From Lineus longissimus (Eukaryota > Nemertea > Pilidiophora > Heteronemertea > Lineidae), in contig NC_088308.1 in NCBI RefSeq assembly GCF_910592395.1, positions 3,226,001 to 3,286,000 on the forward strand: 60,000 nt of DNA, written 5' to 3'. Below the pieces are notes generated by a model that was not told the origin of the DNA, did no database searches, and worked only from the letters and a program-made list of their open reading frames with translations. The translations under genes were made by a program, and so were the position numbers. Below, piece after piece: positions 42,361 to 55,222 of the stretch (position 1 is the stretch's first letter; each line of letters begins with the position of its first letter).

Positions 42361-44794
42361 GTAAGTTGAATTTTGTTTTCAAATATCATGGATTATCTGC
42401 GAAAAGTCCCCAATAACTTGGCCTACCTGTGCCTGGTCAGTCAACATTGACAAAATACTATCACCGTGTTTTGGCCATCTGACCCCCAAGACTTGGATGT
42501 AAACATTGCCAAAGCATTTTCAAGTTGGTGGAAGTTTGAGGTGTTATAAAACCTTTAGAGTGGATGTGTTTTGGCAGGCTACACTTAATGTAGGGAGGTA
42601 AAAGCCTATGTGAGATGTTCAAGGGTTACTTGCATAAATGCGTATAAAACCACAGCTACAAAGCCTACTCGCTAAAGCTATGAAGTTGGGTAGTATTTCA
42701 GCATAGTTGATCGAGCCTCCCAGGAATGCCTTTGATGTGCTGACACCTTTTAATTAGTGGCTAAGTGAGACCTAAGTGTTAATCAGACGCAGGTTCAGGC
42801 CCGCTTATTGGTGAGTGAAGGCAGTTGGGTAATTGGACGAGGCAGTGTTTCAAAGTTTGTTAGTCTTGGAATAATTTGCCCTTGAGTTAACTGATTCTCA
42901 TTGGGGAAAATCTTCTTTGCCCATGCTGACTCTGCATGGTTATGCTTGTTTTCCTTCCCTTCTCTCTGTTATAATGCTTGCTCTTGTCTTCAGACTGCTC
43001 TGCCACCTTTACTTTACAGATTGAAGCTATTTCCCATTGCATTACAAACATTTCAGTTTCTTATTGCCAGATGGCAGCAGCTTTGCAGTCACAGTGTACT
43101 AGCACCCTTTATTACAGCCAGGTGGCAGCACTTGACAGAAAGAAAACAAAATTCTCTTTCAGTCGAGGGAAATGTTAGTTGTGTGCCCTATGAATAGATG
43201 GAGTTGTCGGATAAGCTGCATTCGTAATGGTGCCGAGTCCAAGATAGTTTAGTTACAGATACATGAATAGATGGAGACGCAGTCAGCCCCTCCCCCTGCT
43301 TCTGTTAATGATGTAAACAACAGAGGGAGGCAGAGTGAGGGTGTTCACTTCGCATCTTTTATGGAAATGAACCTAATGAATAACTAATATCTTCCTGGTT
43401 GTCGCGGAAATTGATGTGCATATAATTTCAAAGGAAAGGGATATTGAGAATTTTATGAAGTAGGTTCTGTCACGAGAGCAGTATGTGCATGGTTAAGAGA
43501 TGGTTCTTTTGATCTGGGGAAATTATGTTGTGGTTGATGGTAGGATTTCATTCAAACTTCTGTTCAGCCTATTTGTTGGTGTTGGGTGTCCTTTGGAAAG
43601 ACACTTAACTCAGTGCTTGTTGTCAGGGTTCGGTCGCCGAGACTAAAATTGCTAGTTTCTGCGACACTTTTAGCATTAGTTTCTGACTGGCGAAGCCCAG
43701 AAGGTCATTCATCTGTGACCAATGTCAAGTAAACAATGGCTTTTTAGAGAACAAATTGGCATAGAAATGACTTGCACTGCTGCAGGATTTGGGCTTGCAT
43801 TGCCATGCTGAAAATCCTTTTGGCTGTCATTTTTCACACCCTTCTTGTAAACAACTTCTTGCCTAATATTTGTCGCAGTGGTAACCCTTATTGAAATCCA
43901 TTGCCTGAGTCAATTTGTCTCGTGTATCATCTTGTCGATACACCCTGTACTCTGCTGATACAGACTAATGACAAACATTGAGATGAAAGCTGAAGATGGG
44001 CGAACCTCTCTCAGTTAGACACGCCAGAGATATGATCAGATTTTTTCTCGTCATTCAGCGATGGGTTACAATATCATCCACGATAGCTTTTTTGTCATCA
44101 ATGAACCACATATGGATAACCTATTACATTCGATTGCTTCGACTTTTAGATCATTTATATTCAGAATGGTTTTTTCGTCTTTTCCCCAACATCAAAGATA
44201 TTCACTAAAGAATACCAACTCGAGAGAAAGAATGGATTATGTCGGGATTAGATCAAAGAATTATGACGAATATTTCAAGAATTGCTGAGTGGATGTGGTT
44301 AACCCCGCAAGTCCTACAGGGAGAATCTAGGTTGAAATAATGTGGTTAACTTCAGCCAGGCCACCCAGTCCCTAACCTGAAGTCGTCCGTGTCAACTTTA
44401 ACTAGCCCGCTTCCACATGAAACCTGAATTGCACTGCTCTTTGTAGCCATTTCCCACAAGTTGGGAACAAGTCAAATCAGTGGAAGTTGAAAGAAATTTG
44501 GATGTACATAGACCATTGATGACATGCTCAACCTAAAACATTAGATTGTAGCGCCCCCATAGTAGATAGATATAGTTATTTCAGTATCTATGAATAGGTA
44601 TATGGTTACTTCCAAATCAAAATGAATGACACTTATATGCCCCTATTTCAATAAAACTCTGATATGCCATTAATTCTGATGATGTTCATTACATCTCGTC
44701 AGTCATGTGGTGTCGTTACATGAAGAAATGGCAGCCACAGGGTTCTTTTTATGCGCTGAATCCAGACGTACCCCCTGTGCATTGCAAGAGAGGA

Positions 44795-44888
44795 GATCAA
44801 AGCTTGAGCAACTAGCAGGCATTAGCTAAACAATAGCAGAGATCTGTGTTTATTTTCTCGTGTTTGAAGTGGCCAAATAGCTTTGATC
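44795..44888. promoter_or_regulatory. Paired, oppositely oriented TCF/LEF sites
   Basis: GATCAAAGC at 44,795-44,803 and GCTTTGATC at 44,880-44,888, exact complements 76 bp apart. Candidate core of an intronic Wnt-responsive enhancer. Confidence 0.4.
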
Positions 44889-47800
44889 TCTCCCCGTATA
44901 ATCACAGTGTCGGAATTGTGACTGTGTTCAGCTGGCTTCTAAAACACATGATATGAAAATTTGATTTGCCTTTCCTTTATGGCTATAAAAGGCTTAATGG
45001 CTGTGGACAGGCGGGTTGGGCTTCAATGAAATGATCCAACGAATCAAAGGGAATATTAAATGTTTGAAACCTTTATCTTGTTCAATCTGGCTGGACCGAA
45101 CTGGCCGTATTCTTTTATGTCGCCGATTGAAGTTTCATGGTTAGCCAGCTCTGTTCACTTGATTAAAGCATTGTCCCTTTGTTAACTTCATAGATACGGA
45201 AATATTGGATACATCAAAAACACGCTGTGACCAACTGCTGTCAGATTGGCGCGAGTTTGTATCCGGTGATGGATAATATTACCTGTGTGCTCAGCAGTAC
45301 GAACAGGTCATCCGACAATCTACCGTCAGAGAAGCGACGGCGGTACTTTCATCTTTATTAACTTGCCGCCCCCTTCTGGCGAAATTCTAACTTGTCCATA
45401 ATGTACCGCGACCAGATTGGATTAGGTAGAAAAAGAAACTGACATGAAATAATTGGTCAAAGATTGGTCTCAATAATGCAATTGAGGCACTCGAAAGCCA
45501 TTCAATGGCCAGTTCCTTTCAATAGGAAGTTGGCAATCATTGTAGCCAGGGTAGAAAGAGACAACAGATTTGCTCATTGAATGTTGATAGATTGGGATGT
45601 GCCAGGAATTCCGAGTGGCCGTCTCTCGCCGTGGTCAGTTTATCTTGACTGAATGAGTTGAGTGGATTGGAGTTGCATTGTTGCAGAGTTATGGCATTGT
45701 TATGGCATTGTTGTGGTTTGTTACTTGTTGCCCAACACTGCATGCAGCCTATAAAAGTGAGAGCCAGTCTCGCAGGTCTGCATGCTGGCTGCACCCTTTA
45801 AGGGTATAGCCCAAATTAAAATGAGAGTGACCAAATTTGCAGATGGAGAAATCTGTGTTTTGGTTATAGCAGTGTGCACAAAATCAGTCAATTTTCTTTA
45901 ATTAGTGTGTTTTTCCCAATTGGTCTGGGATTGAGTAATATCTTCTCCTCTTCAATTCAGTCCTGACTTGGTACTGATGACAAAAGATTCATTATAATCT
46001 TTTGCAGATGAATTGAAGGTAAAAATTCAACCCATTTCATTTTGAAAGCTCTGTTTGATATGCCCGCTTCCTAGCTCAGATGAGAAATCCTGAAAATTTG
46101 TCAGCTTTAGTTGGTTTGGTCGTGTGTCGGTATCAAAGGCTTCTATGATATGCCATGTATATTGGAATTCTAACTTCAAAGCTCGCCAAAGTGGAATTGA
46201 TTTCATTTCACGGTGTCAGATCAAAAATTCCTCTGTCTCTGTCAAGATAATGTAGGAGAAAAACGCATCTTTCAAATTAACTCTCGTCAAAGAGTCCAGG
46301 TAACAATTTTAATGGGGATGTGTGACGTCTTGGGAATAAAGCTTCTTTTGACAACAAAGTTCCTATGAATATTTGATGGTATCATTTGTTTTAAAAGGAT
46401 GTGTCTTCGGTGAATCACGATTCATTACCGACAATGGTGTAGTACGCGATGATGAGGTATACCTGAAAGTGATTATTTTCTTTGTTTTAACTCTGATGAA
46501 GAAATCCTAAACACAGCTGTTTTTGTTGTTATATTTCCTATGGTCATTGAATAAAGTTCATTCATATTTTGAAATCCGATGCAATGAGTCTCTGAACATG
46601 ATAAGAGCTGCTTATCTCTGTCCTTTTGATGGCCCTTTAGTGAAGGAGGACTATATCAGAAAAAATAAAAATGATATTTAGTATGTTTAAAATCGCTATC
46701 CACTGATAATCAACTTATCACTTGACCTAGATGTAGATTCTTTATTTCCTTCCCACTATTTGTAGGTCATCTCTCACTTTTAGTGACATGTAGCCCCGCC
46801 CTCTAATTTCCGCTCGGCATCGCCATCAAAGGGATCAGAAATAACGATGCCAGTTTTGAATGATTAGTGTGATATTTGGATAGTAATTGTGCAATGACGA
46901 AAGGACTGATTAGGACATCACAATTGAAAACGATAAGCCATTATGGTGATAATCGATTATGTCCTGTAAAAATCTTTGAAAATGGCGAATTTACGGACTG
47001 TCACCCTAAGAATCTAGGGGCTTTTATAAATGCAGTGGAAATTGAGTGATATTTTAGAGACACACATGCTCAGCATGCTGTCGGGCATTGTCAGGATAAC
47101 AGCCACCCAAGAAATCGTGATTAGAAACGGTGATTTCGATCACGCGACATCAAACCATTTGCAAGACTTTGATGTGACCAATGTCCACTTGATCAAAGAA
47201 GCCCTAATTGGATGTTTCAGTCCCTAAGTTGTGTAACAGGAATATGAGCTGCGACAATGACGATGGATGGCGGCCATTATGCGATTATGTGCAACTGTCT
47301 TATCTCGCAATGAATTTGTGTTAGGGTACACTGCTGTCTTGTGTCTCAATAAGCTATACTGAGATCTACCACTCTTATGTCAAAGTTTAAGGGGGTGTGC
47401 AATCCAAATGATGATCTCTCCTCTCCTATGAGGAAAATGAGAGGTTTGAAAACCTAGCAATGTGTGATCATAAACATCATTTGCAACTCTCATTACATTT
47501 TGGCTTGAGGCCTTGGGTGAACAAATTTCTTGCTCAGTTACGAAATAATGCATTTACGTGCAAAGGCAGCTGAGTCTGTGACCTGTTCCTTTGCCAGTTC
47601 AGTGCTTTACCATCCGAGCGCTTCAAATGTGCTTACACCGACACCTTATGGTTGGACCATTAACACAATTCCGTTGTAATTGGTTGCGTTTGAATGCAGC
47701 CGGGGATTTAAGAGATCAATATTAGATTAGGTGCGTTATTCTATTATACTCCGATTATCTGGTCTAGTTGGTCACAATGGTGGTGTCTTTATAACGTGAT

Positions 47801-48559
47801 ACAAATGACATCTGCCCTGCTGAACAAAAACCAACGGTTTCACTTTGATTTTTTTTTACGTTTGTGATAATTTCATGTTCCAACCGTCATATCAGATTGG
47901 ACAATTACCTTTACTCTGTGCAAGCACAGCATCAAATGTGTTATAGTGATACAGTTGATTTTATCAATGACTCTAAATTCACAAAATGGTTTGAGGTCCA
48001 CCCATTTCAACAAATGAGACTCGGGTCACAACCAAATCTGATATAATCAAGATGTACTCTCACACTCCAAGCACAACAAATCATAATTTTAAGAAAAGAA
48101 AAAATGTAGATTGCGCCAAATCCCAAACAGAGAACTCATTCGAGGTTCCCCACTACGAGAGTCAAAACCAACCGTGATAAAATGCAGTAACGCTATCTCT
48201 CAAAGCGCAACATCAAAAGTCTAAAGAGAGGACTCTCTGGAGTTGTAGATTTCATCAAATACCAAAACCTAAAGATTGTTCAAGTTTCCACGATTCTCAC
48301 CAGGTGAGACTCGAGTCGAAACTGATCATGATATAAATGCGCTCCGTCTTCTTCTGAGCATCAGATCAACAGTTCTCAACGTGAGTGCCTCGCGCTGACG
48401 GGAAATATGAAAATGAGGCAATATACATAAAATATTCATTTGGGCTGTTGGTTTACGCTGTACTTTGATGAAACGTTTGTTTCAAAGGTACATGATTGGT
48501 TAGTCATAAATGAACCACAAAGATGTTGTATGATAATCAAATCAAATTGTTCTAATTCA

Positions 48560-48581
48560 AATATATATATATATAATAATA
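48560..48581. repeat. AT microsatellite
   Basis: (AT)n followed by AATAATAAT; short and unremarkable. Confidence 0.8.
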
Positions 48582-51500
48582 ATCTGAAATAGACATCTTC
48601 TTTGTAACTACCTAAAATATTTTCATCATAAAAATGTTCAAAGATTATCAGAAGCTGTTATTCCATATGTTTTTTTTCCATTGAGATATTCTCTGAAATT
48701 CTCTTTGCCTAAGTGTAGATTCTCATAAAGCCACAATCAGTAACTTCAAAACATCACCATAATTGTCTACTCTAGCTTCTAATCTCCTTTGATTGGTCTT
48801 CAGTTCAGTAAAGCATAAGAAATTCCTTTTATATGCAAAATTTGCTAAAATCAAAAGACAATACATGAAGAGGTCCTATCCAATATAGACATGATTTCTG
48901 ATTGGCTGCCATTGCCTCGGTTTGGGAAAAACAAAATTGTTCAAGATGTACGCGCACAAAGCGCTGACTGAAGACGGAGGCGAGTTGACATGGGGTGCAT
49001 ATTGTGTTTGTGAAGTTGGCCTTTTATCAGCTCATTAAACCACATCCCCTTATTTATGAGAGGGGACAAAACAGGGCGTTTGATCGCTGAGGATTCAGAA
49101 CAATCGCCGAGACTACAGCGGCCAACTATATCATTTTCTGCCCGAGTCGCCAGGAGCACCCCGCACACTCCCGTCACTGAGCGTCAGCGCCTGAACGCAA
49201 TTACTTCACAAAGCCTTTAATCTATTAAAAGTCTGCAGGTACAGCACTTTGATGTTCGCGGCGAACGTATCAATTACAAAGATGGATATGTAATGATTGA
49301 ACGCTTTGATGTGCGATGAACAAAACTATACGCAGCTTTATGAAATTTTATATTTCATAATACATGCATGGTGCGGTGAGAACTGTGCTAGCTACTCTCA
49401 TGGTGGGAGTCAGTGTCATTTCGGTGCTCTAAATGTGTTCATCACGGAACTAAACCTCATTGTTGACCACCACTCGGTGAAAAAACACTTCTATGGGACT
49501 TAGGACATAATAAGTGTGTGGTTCATTTAAAATTTGTGGCTTGACAGTAATTGCTGTCATGTGGACTTACTCTACGCTTATGGCTGAGGAGTCAACCATT
49601 TTCTAACCGCACAACGAGAATGACAGGTAGGTCCACTTTCATCTTAAGATTTCTACGCTGTGTTGTGAGTTTTGGGAAAAAGGGCTACTAAAGCGGGTTC
49701 TAAATATATTCATAATATAGATGTTGAAATTTTTGTACTTACCAGGAGCCGAATACGGGGTTATAAGCTGTAATTTTTGCATCGGGGGCCCAAGTTGCTC
49801 GAATCCATCTTGGTTGGTGTGAATTGTCATATCGATGCTCATTGGTTACATGTCGGTGGTACACATACATCTGCTCAGGCATATGATAATGAGGCATTCA
49901 TTACCAAGAACATTCAGGGGTAACTAGTTGATTTCAATTTGTAAAATGTGCTCTTATTATTTTCTTGTAAATTTTTCTGGAGATTTTAGTGTAGATTTGT
50001 TGTTTGGAGAGGGTGAGTTAAGAGAAATTTGAAAATATTTTGAGTGGGGAATGCTAAAAAGTGAAAGCATTGGGTCTCTTCCTTGCCGCGGTGAGGTTTC
50101 TGTCTGCTTCAATTGAGGTTGTAACGCGAAGCTGTTTTGTTTAACGTTCAAGACTTTTTCTCGAGGTTTCAAGTCAAAAAATTAAAATTTTGGAATATTA
50201 TCTAACGAAAAAGGTAAAGAAACCTGCACACATCCATCTCAAACATGTCTTACACCAGGGGTGAATGTTAAGTTTATTCTATGAATTATAGAAGATATTT
50301 GCTAAATATCCTGCTTGTGTTTTTCTCTTTTTCTCCGTCATTAGCATATCGCAAAGCAATATGATTTTATTAAGAAAATCGTTCGTAACGTCTCCTTAGA
50401 AGTTAATTATATTCGTCTGATGTGATCATCTGCCAACTTATATCTTGGTGTCTTTGATCAACTGCCTATTTGATCTTTGGGCAATGTTGTCCACAAGGGA
50501 GGCATAGGCTTCTTTGGCTCTGACGCACATCGCCGTCATGAATATTTATAAGCACGAAACCAAAAGAGAGAGTGTCCAGAACTGCTCCTCTGTGCCTTGT
50601 TCCCAATAGACTCCGCCAGCATTTGAAGGTGCACATCACTTTGGCATCTAAATGTGCCTCCTTGCTTTTGATGTTCGACATTAGGTGATGACTAAGAGTC
50701 TTGAAGGAAGTCTGGATACATTTGGTATTCCGATGACATGAGGACATCTCCCTGTGTTCTTTGAACGTTGAGTTCTTAGTAAAGAAACACACAGTTGGTA
50801 AAATCAGTGAGGGTCTATGTAGCTGATGTTCCAAAATAAGGTGTCAGTTTGTTATTTTGTAAGGTTGTCTCTTTAATAGTTGGGATACTTTTACGAATTA
50901 CTTCTAACTCCCTGAAAATGAGCTTGAGTGATGTATCTTCAAATTGATCTGTACGCAAAAATACAGGAAACTCATGCAGTGGGTATGTTTGAATGATTTT
51001 TGGGTGAAATTAGTATGCTAAAGATGTTCGATCCATCAGTGCAGTATCCAGAAATTTTCTGTCCATCACATTTGGTCTGACAGTATCTGTATTTATGTAC
51101 ACACCATAGGGAATGAAAATTTGGGGAACTGTAAAAGTGGTTCTTTCATCCATCAGAATTGTAAGAATTAGTAAAGTATCTGGCTGCTTAGTTCAAAGGT
51201 TGCAAGAGATGTCTTCAAAAGTCCCCTGGAGAGAAGAGAAGGTTGTTCTTGGTACCTTTATATGTTTGACATGTTCTTCCTGTCTGAAGTAGGGTGAGTC
51301 AAAGTCAAAAACATGCTCTCTTTGAAGTTATGATGGTAGATGTCAAATATGAAGTTATTTGCTCTTGCCAAGGTCACTGATTTGATAAAACTGGCTTTAA
51401 GGAACAATTATTTTGGCGATGGCAACCTTCTGCTTTCTGATTGGCTACCTTCAGGCTTGTTTCTTTTACAAGGTCCAAGACATCAAGGAGTCTTGGCAGG

Positions 51501-51748
51501 ATGTGCTTAAGTATTCTGTTTCTAAATCCAGTATATCGTTGATAGACGTATTCTTTGACCTTGTTATTTTGGCAACTCATAGAGGACAACTTGAATTGTC
51601 AAAATCTTTCATCAGATTAGCCTATAATATGTTGACGGCACTTTTCATTGATGGTCACCAACATGGCCAGCCTGGAACTAGAAAGGGATGAAACCTGAGA
51701 CCATCAGTTTATTCTTTTAATGAAAAGGTGTTAAATATGGTACCGGTC

Positions 51749-52203
51749 CCTTTGATGCGTTTCTACACTTATGATTTCCAAGATATGCAGCCTTGCTTTG
51801 ACATTTCTTTAAGGTGTACACTTGCCTTGGGTCATCGCAGGCAAACTGGGACTATCTTAAAACCCAATCCCTGTGATCTTGAAGACAAGTCCGCTGCCGC
51901 TTCACATCCAGCGGATTATAATTAGGTTAGATGGCGCTTTGCTCACCCCTGAGATTTCACTCATGATATCATCATCAGCTTAACAAAATGGGAGTTGTGA
52001 TTCATTAAAAAAGTGGTGAAGATAATCCTTGTTTTTTATGCTCCCCAAGGGCATGCTATGGCCTGCCGCAAAAGGCCAGCTAGAGGGTTTGGTAACATAG
52101 TTTCAGTTAAATAGGTTGAAGATGGAGTCTCTTGGTATGGAAAATATAAGTAACATTGCAAGTTTCTACATAATCTGTTCCGAAAAGAAATGTCCCTTTG
52201 ATC
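51749..52203 (+). promoter_or_regulatory. Two TCF/LEF sites
   Basis: CCTTTGATG at 51,749-51,757 and CCTTTGATC at 52,195-52,203, same orientation, in Axin intron 2. Inferred regulatory element. Confidence 0.35.
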
Positions 52204-53922
52204 CTATGACACATTTGGCAATATCATTATACAATGTAGTTACATAAATTGAGCTTTGGTGTAATATTGTATCTCATTCGATGACATTGCTTGTATCTTT
52301 GGAGTAAATTCACCTTTATATTAGTTCAGTCACTAAGTGACTATTCAGACCTTAATGTTTATCATCATTTGTGGCAATTGGACACCGTGTGAAAGGGTTA
52401 AAGTGGAAAGTGCCACTGTACCTCTTGAGGACAGAGCAAATCAGAAACATTGTGCTGCTCCATGAGCATGAAATAACATGATATCATTTCTCTATCGGAA
52501 TAAATGACAAACTCAATAATACCATCTCGAACAGCTGCGTGCATATGGCGTGTATGACATTATTCTTGTTGGTCTTTTGAAGTCCAGAAAAGGGTAATAT
52601 TGTATGCTACCCTAAGGGTTCCAGTTGTGAGTCATCACTTACTCCATGGTCCTCTCGTCAACACGGAGTCAAAGCTTTTATCTTCTCTTGTATATCCATA
52701 TCATTTCTTTGAAAGTAAGAAGGGTCTAATTTAACCTCCATGAACCATTTAATTCCATCTGTAATTGAAAGGGCTTTTGAAGTATAGGGGGGTCGACTTT
52801 CAAAATCACTCAGCATGGTCTTGACATGTACTGATATTTGTTAGTTGTTCCAGCTCTGGAAACTGAACAACAATAAAAATCACTAGTTTGCTGGCGCTGT
52901 TGATTTGTGCCATCCCCTTGTATGTTTTGCCATCATTTGCAACAGGAATCCGCCTCTCCAATCATCATGAGTCCCAGGACACAATCAGGTTGTCCGATAT
53001 CACTAACTCCCCTGACCAACCCCATGTCCAACAGCATATTGCAGCGTTTAACCTTGAACCCAGTAAACTTGTGATATGACCATTTCATGTTCTCAACATT
53101 CCAGACGGATGTGCAGACTTTTTATCCCTGTTTGGGGGCTGCCTCTCTCTTCTGACCAATCCACTTGGAAAATTTGGTATTCTTCTAAGACAATTTATAA
53201 GTCCACCTGAGAGGTTGGGATTGTGCCTTTATCAACTGATACTTCCAGCTCAGTGGCGCTGAATTCTTGTTGACCCCTTTGTTTCTGTACGAGTCGGAGG
53301 CAACAGGGATTTGAACTTCAAAGGATGTTGATACCGATCACCATGCTTCAGGTTACTGTTCTTCCGAAACTGAACAGTGTTCATTTTCAACCGAATGGAT
53401 AAAAGTAAGATTTTGAATTGGATGGTTTCAAAACTTCTTTTGTACAACTTTGGTAAAAAAGTGTCAAAAAATTGGGGTGTTTGAAGCCTTTGGGTTATTA
53501 CTTAAATAAAATAGAGGGTTGTACTAATGATAATGAGGAACAGTAATGTACTAATTCCTTTTGACCTTGCTCTTTTTTCTCTGAATCTCTTATTGCAACC
53601 CTCACAGTTGTGACCATATCCACCCTCGGGATGCACTCTGAAACTGAATAGACTTATTGGAGTATACTTTCAAGTGGTGTGAGATCTTATCAAGAATGCT
53701 GGGGGTGTGGCAGATGTTACATTCCATCCACAGTTGTGTTTCAAGTAGAGTTAGAGTGACCCATTGCAATATAAGTTGATTTCTTCTATTTTGCCTGAAG
53801 AATTATCGTAAAAAATCCTGTAAAATTTAATCAGTGCACCTTATTGTTTGGACTGTGCCCGATTCTAATTGTCAATCTGCAGCTAAAGATTTCTTAGCTG
53901 TCAAGTTTTGCTGGATGCGGAA

Positions 53923-55222
53923 CCTTTGATGTCAGTTTGATTGGCTTCAACCCTCCCCAGTTACAGTTACTTATCTTTAAAAAAATCTGATAAAAAATTT
54001 GCCTGTCATCCAATGTGTCCAACCTTGGTGTCAATGTTGAAAAAAATTAAAACAGGTAAATTAATTGAATCCTTTAAAGCCGCCACTTAGATTAATTCTC
54101 GTGTCCAATTAGCCAGTTTGACTAAACTTGGCTACCACTTCTGGGCATGAGATACCCAGCATCTCGTTATGAAAAATGGCGTCTTGGCTAATTGGTCATG
54201 AGCAGTGCATACCCGTTGAAGTGCTATCTAATTATAAATGTGCTGACTCTAGGGCTAGCAGCAGGCCAGAAGAAGCAATAAAGAATTGAATTTGGCTTGC
54301 CCAAATTCGGCCTTCCAGTTAACCTTCCTAGACATCAGCGGTTAACTTGACATAATCAAAATTCAAAACCTGAAATCATTCAGTGGGCTATGGCCTGGTA
54401 CTCCATAGAAACCCAATTTCAAAAAATCAGATGGTGTGTAGTTATAAACTGTAATTTTAGAGGGTACTTTCTTGGTAGTTTTTGATTGTGTGGGCATTTA
54501 GCTGATTTTACTTTGATAACTAATATGACAATTTCACATCAGAATCCCCCTTGGGCTTCCGTACAGATTGTTATAATCACAAAACACTAAACTTTGTTTG
54601 GAGTTATTAGCTTTATGTGTAGCGATTAGCCCTTTGGGTTCTACCACAGTGTTATACTAAGACGAATAATCGTACAGAGTCATATGAAACCTTGCTTTCG
54701 GCAGCGAAAATAGTCTACGTTCCTTTGTAATCAAATACATCGGAAATGAATTTCTTTCAAGTTTTCAAGTGGTTTTGATTAGTAAGGGATTCGCCTTTTA
54801 TCCTGGCTGGTTCTTCTAATCGGACTAATCCCCTCCAAGTAACCAGCAGAGAAAACACCAAAAGATTCATCTCCAAGAAAAAAAGAATTTTATCGTAAAT
54901 TTAGGACTTGGAAAACCTTGTTCATTAATTTTCTTTCTTGTCGTGAATTTACCACCCATGTAATTATGCACCTGGCTTTGATGCGACGGAGCACACAAAG
55001 CTTACTCTTCGGTTTCTCTTAGAAAAAAACCCAACCTCCCATTTCATCGGCGAATTACGCTTTTTATCGAAAATTATCCGACCAATATCCAGTGAGCGTT
55101 GGGTGGAAGTTGACTATCTGAGCATAAACAAGGTGTGACAATGATCAAATGGATCGAAATGAAAACTCGCAAATGTTACATTGTTGAATAAAAAGCTCGC
55201 TTTGTGCTGAGTCCCTTTGATG
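53923..55222 (+). promoter_or_regulatory. Three TCF/LEF sites
   Basis: CCTTTGATG at 53,923-53,931, GCTTTGATG at 54,975-54,983 and CCTTTGATG at 55,214-55,222, all in one orientation. The last two are 230 bp apart. Confidence 0.35.

Noticed and set aside
47585-47640. tRNA-like words on the minus strand (GGATGGTAAAGCAC ... GGCAAAGGAACAGGTC)
   Set aside because: Resembles a tRNA-derived SINE head, but the B box is lost and no stems pair, so not listed as a feature.
50466-50834. Minus-strand open frame of 122 codons
   Set aside because: No motif, domain or neighbouring exon; taken as chance.
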